Source of the DNA: Microbacterium psychrotolerans
GTDB taxonomy: Bacteria; Actinomycetota; Actinomycetes; Actinomycetales; Microbacteriaceae
Direction: 5' to 3'
Assembly: GCF_031085295.1 (NCBI RefSeq)
Contig: NZ_JAVFWO010000003.1
Location: 310,001 to 374,000 of the forward strand
Length of the DNA: 64,000 bases
Below the pieces are notes generated by a model. The model was given only the letters and a program-made list of their open reading frames with translations. It was not told the DNA's origin and ran no database searches. Position numbers and translations under genes: made by a program. Shown here piece after piece: positions 25,211 to 34,265 of this stretch (positions are counted from its first letter, which is position 1; every line of letters begins with the position of its first letter).

Positions 25211-26335
25211 GTGAGCATGGACATCGAGCTCGGCCGGGCCAAGCGCGCGCGTCGCGCCTACACGTTCGACGACATCGCGGTGGTGCCCTCGCGGCGCACG
25301 CGCAACCCTGAGGACGTCTCGACCACGTGGACGATCGACGCGTTCAGCTTCGACATCCCGGTGCTGGGCGCACCCATGGACTCGGTCGTCAGCCCGCGCA
25401 CGGCGATCATGCTGGGTCAGCTCGGCGGGCTCGGCGTGCTCGACCTCGAAGGTCTCTGGACGCGCTACGACGACCCGGAGCCGCTGCTGGCCGAGATCGC
25501 CGGGCTCGACAAGACCGCCGCGACCCGCCGCATGCAGGAGCTCTACGCCGAGCCGGTCAAGCCAGAGCTCGTGCGCGACCGCCTGGCCGAGATCCGCGCC
25601 GCCGGCGTGACCGTGGCCGGCGCGCTCACGCCGCAGCGCACGCAGGAGCTGTACGAGACGGTCGTCGCTGCCGGCGTCGACCTGTTCGTCATCCGCGGCA
25701 CGACGGTGTCGGCGGAGCACGTGTCGAGCGTCGATCAGCCGCTCAACCTCAAGAAGTTCATCTACGACCTCGATGTGCCGGTCATCGTCGGCGGGGCGTC
25801 GACCTACACCGCCGCGCTGCACCTGATGCGCACCGGCGCCGCCGGCGTGCTGGTCGGCTTCGGCGGGGGAGCGGCGTCGACCACGCGTGCCACCCTGGGC
25901 CTGCACGCCCCCATGGCCACCGCGGTCGCCGATGTCGCCGGAGCGCGCCGCGACTACCTCGACGAGTCGGGCGGACGCTACGTGCACGTCATCGCGGACG
26001 GCGGCGTGGGAACCTCGGGCGACATCGTCAAGGCGATCGCGATGGGCGCTGATGCCGTCATGCTGGGCGTCGCGCTCGCGCGCGCCACGGACGCCCCGGG
26101 CCGGGGCTTCCACTGGGGCCCCGAGGCGCATCACGCCAAGCTGCCCCGCGGGCGCCGCGTGAAGGTCGACCAGGTGGCCTCGCTGGAGGAGGTCCTGTAC
26201 GGGCCCGCACCGGTCGCGGACGGCACCGCGAACCTCATCGGCGCGCTGCGCAAGTCGATGGCCACGACGGGATACTCCGACCTCAAGGAGTTCCAGCGCG
26301 TCGAGGTCGTCGTCGCGCCGTACGCCGCGGGATGA
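25211..26335 (+). CDS. guaB3: GuaB3-type IMP dehydrogenase-related protein
   Basis: 374 residues, with no CBS insert. The IMPDH barrel is evident: YTFDDIAVVPSRRTRNPEDV, GAPMDSVVSP, IVGGASTYTAALHLM, ADGGVGTSGDIVKAIAMGADAVMLG. The catalytic loop that reads GSICTTR in GuaB is GAASTTR here, so Ser223 replaces the nucleophilic Cys. Actinobacterial GuaB3 proteins are conserved next to guaB and guaA but their reaction is not settled. GTG at 25211 is six bases after TAGGCT (leaderless); an ATG two codons later is possible. The next gene overlaps its stop by four bases. Confidence 0.92.
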   Translation: MSMDIELGRAKRARRAYTFDDIAVVPSRRTRNPEDVSTTWTIDAFSFDIPVLGAPMDSVVSPRTAIMLGQLGGLGVLDLEGLWTRYDDPEPLLAEIAGLDKTAATRRMQELYAEPVKPELVRDRLAEIRAAGVTVAGALTPQRTQELYETVVAAGVDLFVIRGTTVSAEHVSSVDQPLNLKKFIYDLDVPVIVGGASTYTAALHLMRTGAAGVLVGFGGGAASTTRATLGLHAPMATAVADVAGARRDYLDESGGRYVHVIADGGVGTSGDIVKAIAMGADAVMLGVALARATDAPGRGFHWGPEAHHAKLPRGRRVKVDQVASLEEVLYGPAPVADGTANLIGALRKSMATTGYSDLKEFQRVEVVVAPYAAG

Positions 26336-27246
26336 CGGATGCCATGACCGAGCGGCCCGAATCTCGCGACGGCGGCCAGGGCCCGGACGGTGCGGCGGAC
26401 CTCGCGCCCGAGGTCTTCCCGCCGACGCTGCGCGAGGTGATGCTGCGCCCGCGATGGATCGGGATGCTGCTGCTGTGCCTGGTCGTCGCGGCCGTGTTCG
26501 CGTGGCTCGGGCAGTGGCAGCTGGGTCGGGCGGTGCAGACGAATCCGCTGCCGCCCGGTGCGACCGAAGAGGTCCAGGAGCTCGCCGACGTCGCAGCACC
26601 CGGCGAGTACCTCCCCGAGCCGCTCGTGGGTCAGCGGGTCGAGACCGCGGGGCGATGGGTGCCCGAGGATTTCGTCATCGTCACGTCCCGGTTCAACGAC
26701 GGCGTCGAGGGCTACTGGGTGACCGGTCAGCTGCGCATCGACCCGACGCGCACCGAGACCTCCGCCCCGACATCGATCGCGGTGGCGCTGGGGTGGGCCG
26801 CCACCGAGGAAGACGCCCGCGCGGCCATCGAGAATCTCGAGACCGGGGCGGCCGCGGGTGACACCATCGAGGTGACGGGACGCCTGATCTCGGACGAGGG
26901 ACCGGTGCTGCCGCCGCGCGGCGCCGACCCGCAGACGCTGACACGGATGTCGCCCGCCGCGCTGCTGGGGCAGTGGCACGACGTCTCGGGGCTCTTCGTG
27001 TACCGACCGTACCTGGCGTCCGTGGACGCCCCCGCCGGCCTCGACGCGATCTCCTCTCCGGCGCCCGCGGACGGGTCGGGCATCAACTGGCTCAACATCT
27101 TCTACGCGCTCGAGTGGGCGGTGTTCGCCGGATTCGCGTTCTATCTCTGGTACCGCCTGGCGAAGGATGCCTGGGAGAAGGAGATCGAGGACTTCGAGGA
27201 TGCTCGCCGCGAGCCGGGCGACGAGCCGGAGCCCTCGGCATCCTGA
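26332..27246 (+). CDS. SURF1-family cytochrome oxidase assembly protein
   Basis: 304 residues. A hydrophilic lead, a first membrane helix (about 43-60, MLLLCLVVAAVFAWLGQWQL with the conserved GxWQ), an extracytoplasmic domain (VETAGRWVPEDF, VALGWAA) and a second helix (WAVFAGFAFYLWYR) give the SURF1 layout. The family helps insert heme a in cytochrome c oxidase. The ATG at 26332 overlaps the guaB3 stop (ATGA), so translation is coupled; a second ATG lies four codons in. Confidence 0.88.
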   Translation: MTDAMTERPESRDGGQGPDGAADLAPEVFPPTLREVMLRPRWIGMLLLCLVVAAVFAWLGQWQLGRAVQTNPLPPGATEEVQELADVAAPGEYLPEPLVGQRVETAGRWVPEDFVIVTSRFNDGVEGYWVTGQLRIDPTRTETSAPTSIAVALGWAATEEDARAAIENLETGAAAGDTIEVTGRLISDEGPVLPPRGADPQTLTRMSPAALLGQWHDVSGLFVYRPYLASVDAPAGLDAISSPAPADGSGINWLNIFYALEWAVFAGFAFYLWYRLAKDAWEKEIEDFEDARREPGDEPEPSAS

Positions 27247-27329
27247 CTTCACAGCTGCCCGGTCCGCGCGCGCCCGGGCGGCTCCCGGCCCCGACGGTCG
27301 CGGCGGAATCCCGCGGGTAGACTGGGGTC

Positions 27330-27830
27330 ATGCCCCGCGCCCCGAAGCTCGCTTCCTTTCCGGCGATCCGCGGAGCCCTGAAGTTCTACCAGGTCTGCTC
27401 CATCATCACGGGCACGATGCTGCTCCTGCTGGTGGCCGAGATGATCGCCAAGTACGCGGTCGGCTACGAGCTCTTCCTGGGTGGCTCCGGCGGGTTCCTG
27501 TGGTTCGCGCCGGTCGTCGAGACCGCCTCGGGCCTCGAGTCGACGGGCGACGGCTTCAACCTGTCGCTCGGCATCCTCGTCGCCCACGGCTGGTTCTATG
27601 TCGTCTACCTGGTCTCGTGCTTCCGCGTGTGGAGCCTCATGCGCTGGAACCTCGGCCGCCTGGCCATGCTGGCCGCCGGCGGCATCGTGCCGCTGCTGTC
27701 CTTCTTCATGGAGGCACGCGTCGCGCGCGAGGTGAAGACCTACCTGTACGAGCGCGAAGCCGCTGAGCTGCACTCGCGCGCCGAGCACTCGTCCCTCACT
27801 CAAGCGATCCCGACGGAGAACAAGCGTTGA
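27330..27830 (+). CDS. DUF3817 family integral membrane protein
   Basis: 166 residues with three to four hydrophobic helices. The start [25 protein letters not shown] and the central [27 protein letters not shown] segment are typical of DUF3817 proteins. No function is known. ATG at 27330 is six bases after TAGACT, again leaderless, so it can be transcribed separately from SURF1. Its stop overlaps the guaA TTG start (TTGA). Placement between SURF1 and guaA seems to be conserved in relatives. Confidence 0.88.
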   Translation: MPRAPKLASFPAIRGALKFYQVCSIITGTMLLLLVAEMIAKYAVGYELFLGGSGGFLWFAPVVETASGLESTGDGFNLSLGILVAHGWFYVVYLVSCFRVWSLMRWNLGRLAMLAAGGIVPLLSFFMEARVAREVKTYLYEREAAELHSRAEHSSLTQAIPTENKR

Positions 27831-29455
27831 CCGAACTGCCATCCTCTGCCGCGGCCGAGGCCCAGACCTCCTCTGAGCCGGCTGCGGCCACCGAGCAGCG
27901 TCCCGTCCTCGTCGTCGACTTCGGCGCTCAGTACGCGCAGCTGATCGCACGCCGCGTGCGCGAGGCGGGCGTCTACAGCGAGATCGTTCCCCACACCGCG
28001 AGCGCGGCCGACATCGCCGCGAAGAACCCGGTCGGCATCATCCTGTCGGGCGGTCCCTCGTCGGTGTACGAAGAGGGGGCACCGGCGCTCGACACGGGCG
28101 TCTTCGACCTCGGGCTGCCGACACTGGGCATCTGCTACGGCTTCCAGGTGATGGCACAGGCGCTGGGCGGCGAGGTCGCCCACACCGGACTCCGCGAGTA
28201 CGGGGCGACGGATGCCGCGGTCACCGGCGACGGCGGCGTGCTGCTGGGCGGCCAGCCGGTCGAGCAGAACGTGTGGATGAGCCACGGCGACCAGGTCGCC
28301 AAGGCGCCGGAGGGCTTCGACGTCCTCGCATCGACGAGCGCCACCCCGGTGGCGGCGTTCGGCAGCGACGAGCGCCGCCTCTACGGCGTGCAATGGCATC
28401 CCGAGGTGAAGCACTCCGACTACGGGCAGAACGTCATCGAGAACTTCCTCCACAAGGCCGCGGGCCTCGCCGCCGACTGGAACAGCGGCAACGTCATCGC
28501 CGAGCAGGTCGAGCGCATCCGCGCGCAGATCGGCTCGGGCCGCGTGATCTCGGCCCTCTCGGGCGGCGTGGATTCCGCTGTGTCGACCGCGCTCGTCCAC
28601 GAGGCCGTCGGCGACCAGCTGACGGCGATCTTCGTCGACCACGGTCTGCTGCGTAAGGGCGAGCGGGAGCAGGTCGAGAACGACTACGTCGCATCGACCG
28701 GCGTGCGCCTCATCACGATCGACGCGCGCGAGCAGTTCCTGTCGGCACTCGAGGGCGTGAGCGACCCCGAGCAGAAGCGCAAGATCATCGGCCGCGAGTT
28801 CATCCGTGCGTTCGAGGCGGCCGAGCGCGACCTCGTCGCCGAGGCGGCTGCCGACGGCGAGCCCATCCGCTTCCTCGTGCAGGGCACGCTGTACCCCGAC
28901 GTGGTCGAGTCGGGCGGCGGCACCGGCACCGCGAACATCAAGTCGCACCACAACGTCGGCGGCCTCCCCGAAGACCTGCAGTTCGAGCTCGTCGAGCCGC
29001 TGCGCACCCTGTTCAAGGACGAGGTGCGCGCCATCGGCCGCGAGCTCGGCCTTCCCGAGGCGATCGTGGCCCGCCAGCCGTTTCCGGGCCCCGGCCTCGG
29101 CATCCGGATCGTGGGTGAGGTCACCGCTGACCGTCTCGAGATTCTGCGCGATGCCGACGCCATCGCCCGGGAAGAGCTGACCAAGGCGGGCCTCGACGGC
29201 GAGATCTGGCAGTGCCCCGTCGTGCTGCTCGCCGACGTGCGCTCGGTCGGCGTCCAGGGCGACGGCCGCACGTACGGCCACCCGATCGTGCTGCGTCCGG
29301 TGTCGTCCGAAGACGCGATGACGGCGGATTGGACGCGTCTGCCCTACGACGTGCTCTCGAAGATCTCGAACCGCATCACCAACGAGGTGCGGGAGATCAA
29401 CCGTGTCGTTCTCGATGTGACCTCGAAGCCGCCGGGGACCATCGAGTGGGAGTGA
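27827..29455 (+). CDS. guaA: GMP synthase (glutamine-hydrolysing)
   Basis: 542 residues. The class I glutamine amidotransferase domain has [15 protein letters not shown], the nucleophile Cys103 in LGICYGFQ and the HPE pair in QWHPEV. The ATP pyrophosphatase domain begins with the P-loop SGGVDS, followed by the dimerisation region ([10 protein letters not shown], ending GTIEWE). It converts XMP to GMP with ATP and glutamine. The start is TTG at 27827, coupled to the DUF3817 stop; the first 25 residues are Ala/Ser-rich and not conserved. Confidence 0.97.
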   Translation: MTELPSSAAAEAQTSSEPAAATEQRPVLVVDFGAQYAQLIARRVREAGVYSEIVPHTASAADIAAKNPVGIILSGGPSSVYEEGAPALDTGVFDLGLPTLGICYGFQVMAQALGGEVAHTGLREYGATDAAVTGDGGVLLGGQPVEQNVWMSHGDQVAKAPEGFDVLASTSATPVAAFGSDERRLYGVQWHPEVKHSDYGQNVIENFLHKAAGLAADWNSGNVIAEQVERIRAQIGSGRVISALSGGVDSAVSTALVHEAVGDQLTAIFVDHGLLRKGEREQVENDYVASTGVRLITIDAREQFLSALEGVSDPEQKRKIIGREFIRAFEAAERDLVAEAAADGEPIRFLVQGTLYPDVVESGGGTGTANIKSHHNVGGLPEDLQFELVEPLRTLFKDEVRAIGRELGLPEAIVARQPFPGPGLGIRIVGEVTADRLEILRDADAIAREELTKAGLDGEIWQCPVVLLADVRSVGVQGDGRTYGHPIVLRPVSSEDAMTADWTRLPYDVLSKISNRITNEVREINRVVLDVTSKPPGTIEWE

Positions 29456-29464
29456 TCCAGCGGG

Positions 29465-29490
29465 CGCCTCGGACCTTCGGGTCCGGGGCG
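29465..29490 (+). terminator. guaA terminator
   Basis: An 11-base stem (CGCCTCGGACC, one wobble pair) with a TTCG loop, nine bases after the guaA stop. Confidence 0.82.
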
Positions 29491-29552
29491 TCACTGCATT
29501 CTCCCGGCCGTACGGGCGCCGGCTCTTCGGACACGTGCGCGAGGATGGACGC

Positions 29553-30971
29553 GTGACTGCCGCCCCCGACGACACGCTGCCCGATGCCGACTACGTGCTG
29601 GTCGGCAGCCGCGTCGCGCTGGGGCTGGACGGCGGCTTCGCCGTCGCCGTCCCGACCCGGCTGCGGCTGCTGGCATCCGCAGGGGCGCGGGACCCGCTTC
29701 AGCTGAGCGTCGACGGGGCCTCACCGGAGGTGCACGCCGCCCAGCGGCAGGCGTTCGTCGACGCGGGTCTGCTCGAGCGCACCGCGTCGGCCCGCAACCT
29801 CTTCGACGACATCGTCGCGGATCCCTCCTGGCTCTTCGCGGCCGGTGAGCCCGCCGAAGACGGCGCTCGCGAGCCGGGCGTCGAGTATCGAGAGGTGACC
29901 TCACCCTCATGCGGGCCGATCGTGTCGCTGCCGGTGTTCCGGGACGACCCGACATGGCATCTCTCGGATGCCGCGATCATCGCGCACGCGCCGAGCGGCG
30001 AGCGCGTCCTCCGCGGGTTCCGCAGCCTGTACGCCGCGTGGCTGACCCACCTCGCCGAGGAGCGGCGCACGGCCGCCGGGGATCCCGAGCGGATGCTGGT
30101 CGTGATCTTCGAGTCGCGTCAGATCGGCGAGGCGATGACCGAGTGGGACGACCCGCGCGTCCGGCTCGTGCACACCGTCCACAACTCCCACCTGCCGGCC
30201 CCCCACGACGACCCCGACGCACCGGTGACCGGCATGTGGCAGCGCTGGCTCTCGACGGTCGACCGCTATGACGCCGTCCTGTTCCCGACGGCCGCGCAGC
30301 GCGACGAGGTCGCCGAGCGGTTCGGCGACCCGGGCACCTTCCACGTCGTCCCGAACACGATCGAGCTCGGCACGGAACCTCCCGCTGCGGCGTCCCGCGA
30401 TCCGCGCCGGGTCGTGATGCTCAACCGCCTGGCACCGCAGAAGCGCGTCGACCTCGCGATCCGCGCCTGGGCGCGGGTGGCGGCGGCGCTGCCCGACGCC
30501 CGCCTCGACGTCTACGGCGACGGTCCGCTGCGGGAGGAGCTGCAGGGGCTGATCGAGGAGCTGAGTCTCGCGGCGTCGGTGACCCTCCACGGCGCGACGG
30601 CCGACCGCGACGCGATCTTCGACCGCGCCGCGCTCTTCGCCACCTCGACCGCGTTCGAAGGACAGGGCCTGTCGATCGCCGAGGCGCTCGCGCGCGGGCT
30701 GCCGGTGGTGTCGACCGACGTCCGGTACGGACCGAGGGAGGCGGTCGGCGACGCCGGGATCCTTGTGCCCCCCGCGGACGTCGACGCGTTGGCTGAGGCA
30801 GTGATCGCGCTCCTACAGGACGACGCACGCCGCGCCGAACTGTCGTCGCGGGCGCGTGCCGCGGCCGCTGCCTTCACCGCGGACGCGGTGCGGCCGGCGC
30901 TGGTCGCCGCGCTGCGTTCGGCGGTGGAGAGGCCGTCCCGTCGCACCAGAGGGTCATCCCACCCCGGCTGA
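29553..30971 (+). CDS. GT4-family glycosyltransferase
   Basis: 472 residues. The C-terminal half is a GT-B donor domain: VVMLNRLAPQKRVDLAIRA, the DVYGDGPLREEL strand, and the EX7E motif FEGQGLSIAEAL. The N-terminal half has HTVHNSHLPAP and a region similar to glucosyltransferases that decorate teichoic acids. The acceptor cannot be named. GTG at 29553 has GAGG eight bases upstream. No cell-wall genes lie beside it, and it stands alone between guaA and the clpP pair. Confidence 0.85.
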   Translation: MTAAPDDTLPDADYVLVGSRVALGLDGGFAVAVPTRLRLLASAGARDPLQLSVDGASPEVHAAQRQAFVDAGLLERTASARNLFDDIVADPSWLFAAGEPAEDGAREPGVEYREVTSPSCGPIVSLPVFRDDPTWHLSDAAIIAHAPSGERVLRGFRSLYAAWLTHLAEERRTAAGDPERMLVVIFESRQIGEAMTEWDDPRVRLVHTVHNSHLPAPHDDPDAPVTGMWQRWLSTVDRYDAVLFPTAAQRDEVAERFGDPGTFHVVPNTIELGTEPPAAASRDPRRVVMLNRLAPQKRVDLAIRAWARVAAALPDARLDVYGDGPLREELQGLIEELSLAASVTLHGATADRDAIFDRAALFATSTAFEGQGLSIAEALARGLPVVSTDVRYGPREAVGDAGILVPPADVDALAEAVIALLQDDARRAELSSRARAAAAAFTADAVRPALVAALRSAVERPSRRTRGSSHPG

Positions 30972-31129
30972 CGTGCGCTCTACGTGCGGCACGCCCGGCG
31001 CGCCGCCTGCATCCAGCCCACGTCGACGATGGCTCAGGGACTACTGGGCCCCCACGCGCTCCGCTGACGGCAGAGCCGCCGCGAGCGGAAACGGATGCCG
31101 GCGCTCACGCGGCCGCGCAGGCTGGGGTC

Positions 31130-31774
31130 ATGGCAGACGAAGGCAAGATTCCCCAGTTCGGGGCCGAGGCGCGTCGCGAGCTGTTCCACCAGCGCGTGCT
31201 CGTGCTCGACGGTCCCCTCGACGACGACAACGGCACCCTGATCGCGACGCAGCTGCTTGCGCTCGCGGCCGAGGACGAGGCATCCGATATCGCCCTGTGG
31301 ATCCATTCACCAGGAGGCTCGGTGCCTTCGATGCTCGCCATCCGCGACGTCATGAACCTGATCCCCAACGACGTCGCGACCCTCGCGCTCGGACTCGCGT
31401 GCAGCGCGGGGCAGTTCCTGCTGTCGGCAGGCGCCAAGGGCAAGCGGCGCGCGCTGCCCCATGCCCGCATCCTCATGCATCAGGGCTCCGCCGGCATCGG
31501 CGGGTCGGCCGTCGAGGTCGAGGTGCAGGCAGATGACCTGCGGCACATGCGCGACACCGTGCTCGGCCTGATCGCACAGGACACCGGGCAGAGCATCGAC
31601 CGCATCTTCGACGACTCGTTGCACGACCGGTGGTACACGGCCGCCGAGGCGCAGGACTACGGGTTCATCGACGGGATCGTCGAGGACTTCGCCCAGGTCG
31701 TCCCGCGACGCCGTCGGCCCGCGGGCCTCGGCGTGGGAGCAGAGGCGACGGCGACGAGGGAGGTGGCGGCATGA
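31130..31774 (+). CDS. clpP: ClpP-family serine protease subunit, catalytic triad intact
   Basis: 214 residues. By comparison with E. coli ClpP the triad is Ser92 (ACSAGQ), His117 (LMHQGS) and Asp162 (FDDSLHDRW). WIHSPGGSV and SAGAKGKRRALPHARI are typical. ClpP subunits form a double-ring chamber fed by an AAA unfoldase; no clpX or clpC is in this window. CAGGCT lies six bases before ATG 31130, close to the leaderless pattern. The stop overlaps the next clpP-like start by four bases, so equal synthesis of the two subunits is expected. The last 25 residues are basic then Ala-rich. Confidence 0.92.
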   Translation: MADEGKIPQFGAEARRELFHQRVLVLDGPLDDDNGTLIATQLLALAAEDEASDIALWIHSPGGSVPSMLAIRDVMNLIPNDVATLALGLACSAGQFLLSAGAKGKRRALPHARILMHQGSAGIGGSAVEVEVQADDLRHMRDTVLGLIAQDTGQSIDRIFDDSLHDRWYTAAEAQDYGFIDGIVEDFAQVVPRRRRPAGLGVGAEATATREVAA

Positions 31775-32364
31775 GCTCGTACACGATCCCGAACGTGGTC
31801 GCCCAGCATCCGCGCGGCGATCGCATCATGGACGTCTACTCGCAGCTGCTCACCGAGCGCGTCGTCTACCTCGGCACCGGAATCGACGCCGGCGTCGCGA
31901 ACGCCCTGATCGCGCAGCTGCTGCACCTCGACGCCGACAGTCCCGAGCGCGACATCCAGCTCTACATCAACTGCGAAGGCGGTGACCCTGCCGCCATGCT
32001 GGCGGTGTACGACACGATGCAGCACGTGCGGCCCGATGTCGCGACCACGGTCGTCGGGCAGGCCATCGGCGTCGGCGCCGTGATGCTGGCCGCGGGCGCG
32101 CCGGGGAAGCGCTCGGTGCTGCCGCACGCGCGCATCGTGCTGCACCAGCCGGCGGGGCAGGGGAGGGGCGCGATACCCGACCTCATCCTCCAGGCCGACG
32201 AGCTCGTGCGCGTGCGCGGCGAGGTCGAGGAGATCCTGGCCCGCCACACCGGACAGGATGCCGCCAGACTGCGGGTCGACACCGATCGCGACCGTGTCTT
32301 CACGGCGACGGATGCCGTCGCCTACGGTCTCGCCGACCACGTGCTCGAGCGGGTCGGCAGGTGA
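31771..32364 (+). CDS. ClpP-family subunit lacking the catalytic serine (ClpR-like)
   Basis: 197 residues, translationally coupled (ATGA) to the active clpP. The fold is intact: YINCEGGDPAAMLAVYDTM, AAGAPGKRSVLPHARI and His125 in LHQPAGQ. The motif that reads QAASMGA in E. coli is QAIGVGA here, so Gly100 replaces the nucleophile, while His125 and Asp170 (VDTDRD) remain. Plant and cyanobacterial ClpR subunits are similarly inactive partners in mixed rings, and this may be the same arrangement. A GGGAGGTGG ribosome-binding site precedes the start. Confidence 0.9.
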   Translation: MSSYTIPNVVAQHPRGDRIMDVYSQLLTERVVYLGTGIDAGVANALIAQLLHLDADSPERDIQLYINCEGGDPAAMLAVYDTMQHVRPDVATTVVGQAIGVGAVMLAAGAPGKRSVLPHARIVLHQPAGQGRGAIPDLILQADELVRVRGEVEEILARHTGQDAARLRVDTDRDRVFTATDAVAYGLADHVLERVGR

Positions 32365-32374
32365 GCATGCGCCG

Positions 32375-33613
32375 TCACTGCAAGCCGGGCCAGACCTTTC
32401 CCTCCCACGGGTCGTAGTCGGCGATCAGGTCCTCCTGAGGTGGGCGCTCGGCCTCGGGTACGTGCTGAAGGTTCACCCGCACGCGGTACCAGAGCGAGCT
32501 CGAGCCGCGCATCCCGTCGATGAGCACATCGGCGGGATGCAGCTGCGCGGCGACAGTGGGGTACCGCTTGGTCCACTCATCGAGGGCGGCGATCGACTCC
32601 GACTTCGCCTTCGTGCGGGCGATCTCGATGAGCGGCATCGTGGACTGGCGCCGGCCCGAGCCGTCGCCGCCGCGCGGGGGCTTCTCGGCGGGACCTAGTT
32701 CGTCGGCGAGGCGCAGCAGTCCGTCGAGGGTCCCGACGGCGTCGTCGATGCCGGCGTGCGGGTCGCCGAGATCGGCGAACCGCTGCGGCACCGTGAGCAC
32801 GGTGAACTCGTCGGGCCGGCGCTCTCGGACCTCGTCCCAGTCGAGTGGCGTCGACACCCGCGCGTCGGGCAGCGGACGGATCGAATACGCGGAGGCCACC
32901 GTGCGGTCCTTGGCGTTCTGGTTGAAGTCCACGAAGACGCTCTCGCCGCGCTCCTCCTTCCACCAGCGCGCGGTCGCCAGCCCGGGTGCGCGATTCTCGA
33001 CCTCGCGCGCGAGCGTCTCGGCCGCGGTCCGCACCTGCTTGTAGTCCCACTGCGGCGCGATGCGCACCAGGATGTGCATGCCACGGGATCCGCTCGTCTT
33101 CGGCCAGCCGACGAGTCCCACGTCGTCGAGCACCTCGCGGGCGACGAACGCGACGTCGACGATCTGCGACCAGTCCACGCCCGGCATCGGGTCGAGGTCG
33201 ATGCGCAGCTCGTCGGGGTGGTCGAGATCCTCGGCCCGGATGGGGTGCGGGTTGAGGTCGAGGCACCCGAGGTTGATCACCCACGCGAGGCCCGCGGCAT
33301 CCCGGATCACGGCCTCTTCAGCGGAGGTGCCCCGCGCGTACTGGAGGGTCGCGGTGTCGATGAAGTCGGGGTGGTTGTCGGGGACGCGCTTCTGGAAGAA
33401 CGGCTCGGCGTCGATCCCCTTGGGGAAGCGTTTGAGCACCATCGGCCGGCCGCCCGCGCCACGGAGCGCACCCTCGGCCACGGCCAGGTAGTACCGGACG
33501 ATGTCGAGCTTGGTGATCCCCTGCGCGGGAAAGACGATCTTGGCCGGACTCGAGATGCGCACCTCGTGCCCCTCGATCTCGAGGGTCTCGGCTTCGGACT
33601 TCGCGGGCGTCAC
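32375..33613 (-). CDS. Stand-alone LigD-type polymerase/primase domain protein
   Basis: 412 residues. The archaeo-eukaryotic primase fold of LigD polymerase domains is recognised from KIVFPAQGITKLDIVRYY, KRFPKGIDAEPFFQKR, the catalytic Asp139-Leu-Asp141 (RIDLDPMPG) and TSGSRGMHILVRI. These enzymes fill gaps and add nucleotides during Ku-dependent end joining. No ligase or nuclease domain is fused and no ku gene is nearby. About 100 extra C-terminal residues (LIEIARTKAKSESIAALDEW, then SSLWYRVRVNLQHVP) are not part of the core. GTG at 33613 is six bases after TAGCCT on its strand: leaderless. Confidence 0.9.
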   Translation of the reverse strand: MTPAKSEAETLEIEGHEVRISSPAKIVFPAQGITKLDIVRYYLAVAEGALRGAGGRPMVLKRFPKGIDAEPFFQKRVPDNHPDFIDTATLQYARGTSAEEAVIRDAAGLAWVINLGCLDLNPHPIRAEDLDHPDELRIDLDPMPGVDWSQIVDVAFVAREVLDDVGLVGWPKTSGSRGMHILVRIAPQWDYKQVRTAAETLAREVENRAPGLATARWWKEERGESVFVDFNQNAKDRTVASAYSIRPLPDARVSTPLDWDEVRERRPDEFTVLTVPQRFADLGDPHAGIDDAVGTLDGLLRLADELGPAEKPPRGGDGSGRRQSTMPLIEIARTKAKSESIAALDEWTKRYPTVAAQLHPADVLIDGMRGSSSLWYRVRVNLQHVPEAERPPQEDLIADYDPWEGKVWPGLQ

Positions 33614-33665
33614 CCGGCCAGGCTAGCGACGCCCCGGGACATCGGCCAGGGGAGAGGGGGACGAC

Positions 33666-34001
33666 TCAGGCGGCGAGGGCGTAGGTGGCGCGGCATCCGA
33701 CCACCGCACGCTCGGCGGCGCGCGAGCGGAGATCGTCCACGACGCCCGCCGTCAGCTCGATCAGCGTCACCTCGAGAGCCCCGGCGACGGCCGCGATCAT
33801 CTCGCTCGACGGCTCCTTGAGGCCGCGCTCGATCTCGGAGAGGTACTGGGGCGAGACTCCGGCGCGATCGGCGGTGTCGGCGAGGCGTTCGCCGCGCTCA
33901 TTCCGGAGGCGGCGGAGGCGCTCGCCCAGCGCGTCGCGCCAGAGCGGCTCGGGCTCACGAGAGGGACGCGCCTTCGTCGGCAGCGGGATGATCTCGGCCA
34001 T
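33666..34001 (-). CDS. XRE-family helix-turn-helix regulator
   Basis: 111 residues. A Cro/CI-type HTH spans about residues 25-80 (LGERLRRLRNERGERLADTADRAGVSPQYLSEIERGLKEPS). The N-terminus contains a conserved-looking MAEIIPLPTKAR. ATG at 34001 is six bases after TATCGT, so leaderless. A longer frame to 34211 has no start signal. Possible targets are itself or the divergent S8 protease gene; no operator was identified. Confidence 0.88.
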   Translation of the reverse strand: MAEIIPLPTKARPSREPEPLWRDALGERLRRLRNERGERLADTADRAGVSPQYLSEIERGLKEPSSEMIAAVAGALEVTLIELTAGVVDDLRSRAAERAVVGCRATYALAA

Positions 34002-34265
34002 GCGCTCACGATAGAACGCGCGCGCGGAGCGCTCGACGGTGTTCCGCTCAGAGCAGAACGGGCGACCTCTCCACCGGTCCTGCGGGCGTCCGCGCGGTCG
34101 GTCGGCTCGCGGTGCGGGATGATGAGCTGTTTTCGTGAGCGCCGGACCCCCGCCACTGCGCGGTCTGCTCATCCTGAGAGCTTTCTGTTGACCTTTTGAG
34201 AATTCGCACATAGCGTGCCGCCCGTACCGCGATTTTTCTCGTGCATGCAGAAAGAAGGCTCCCCC

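Noticed and set aside
28273..28656. Overlapping frame inside guaA
   Set aside because: Alternative-frame shadow with Arg-rich composition, inside a fully conserved enzyme.
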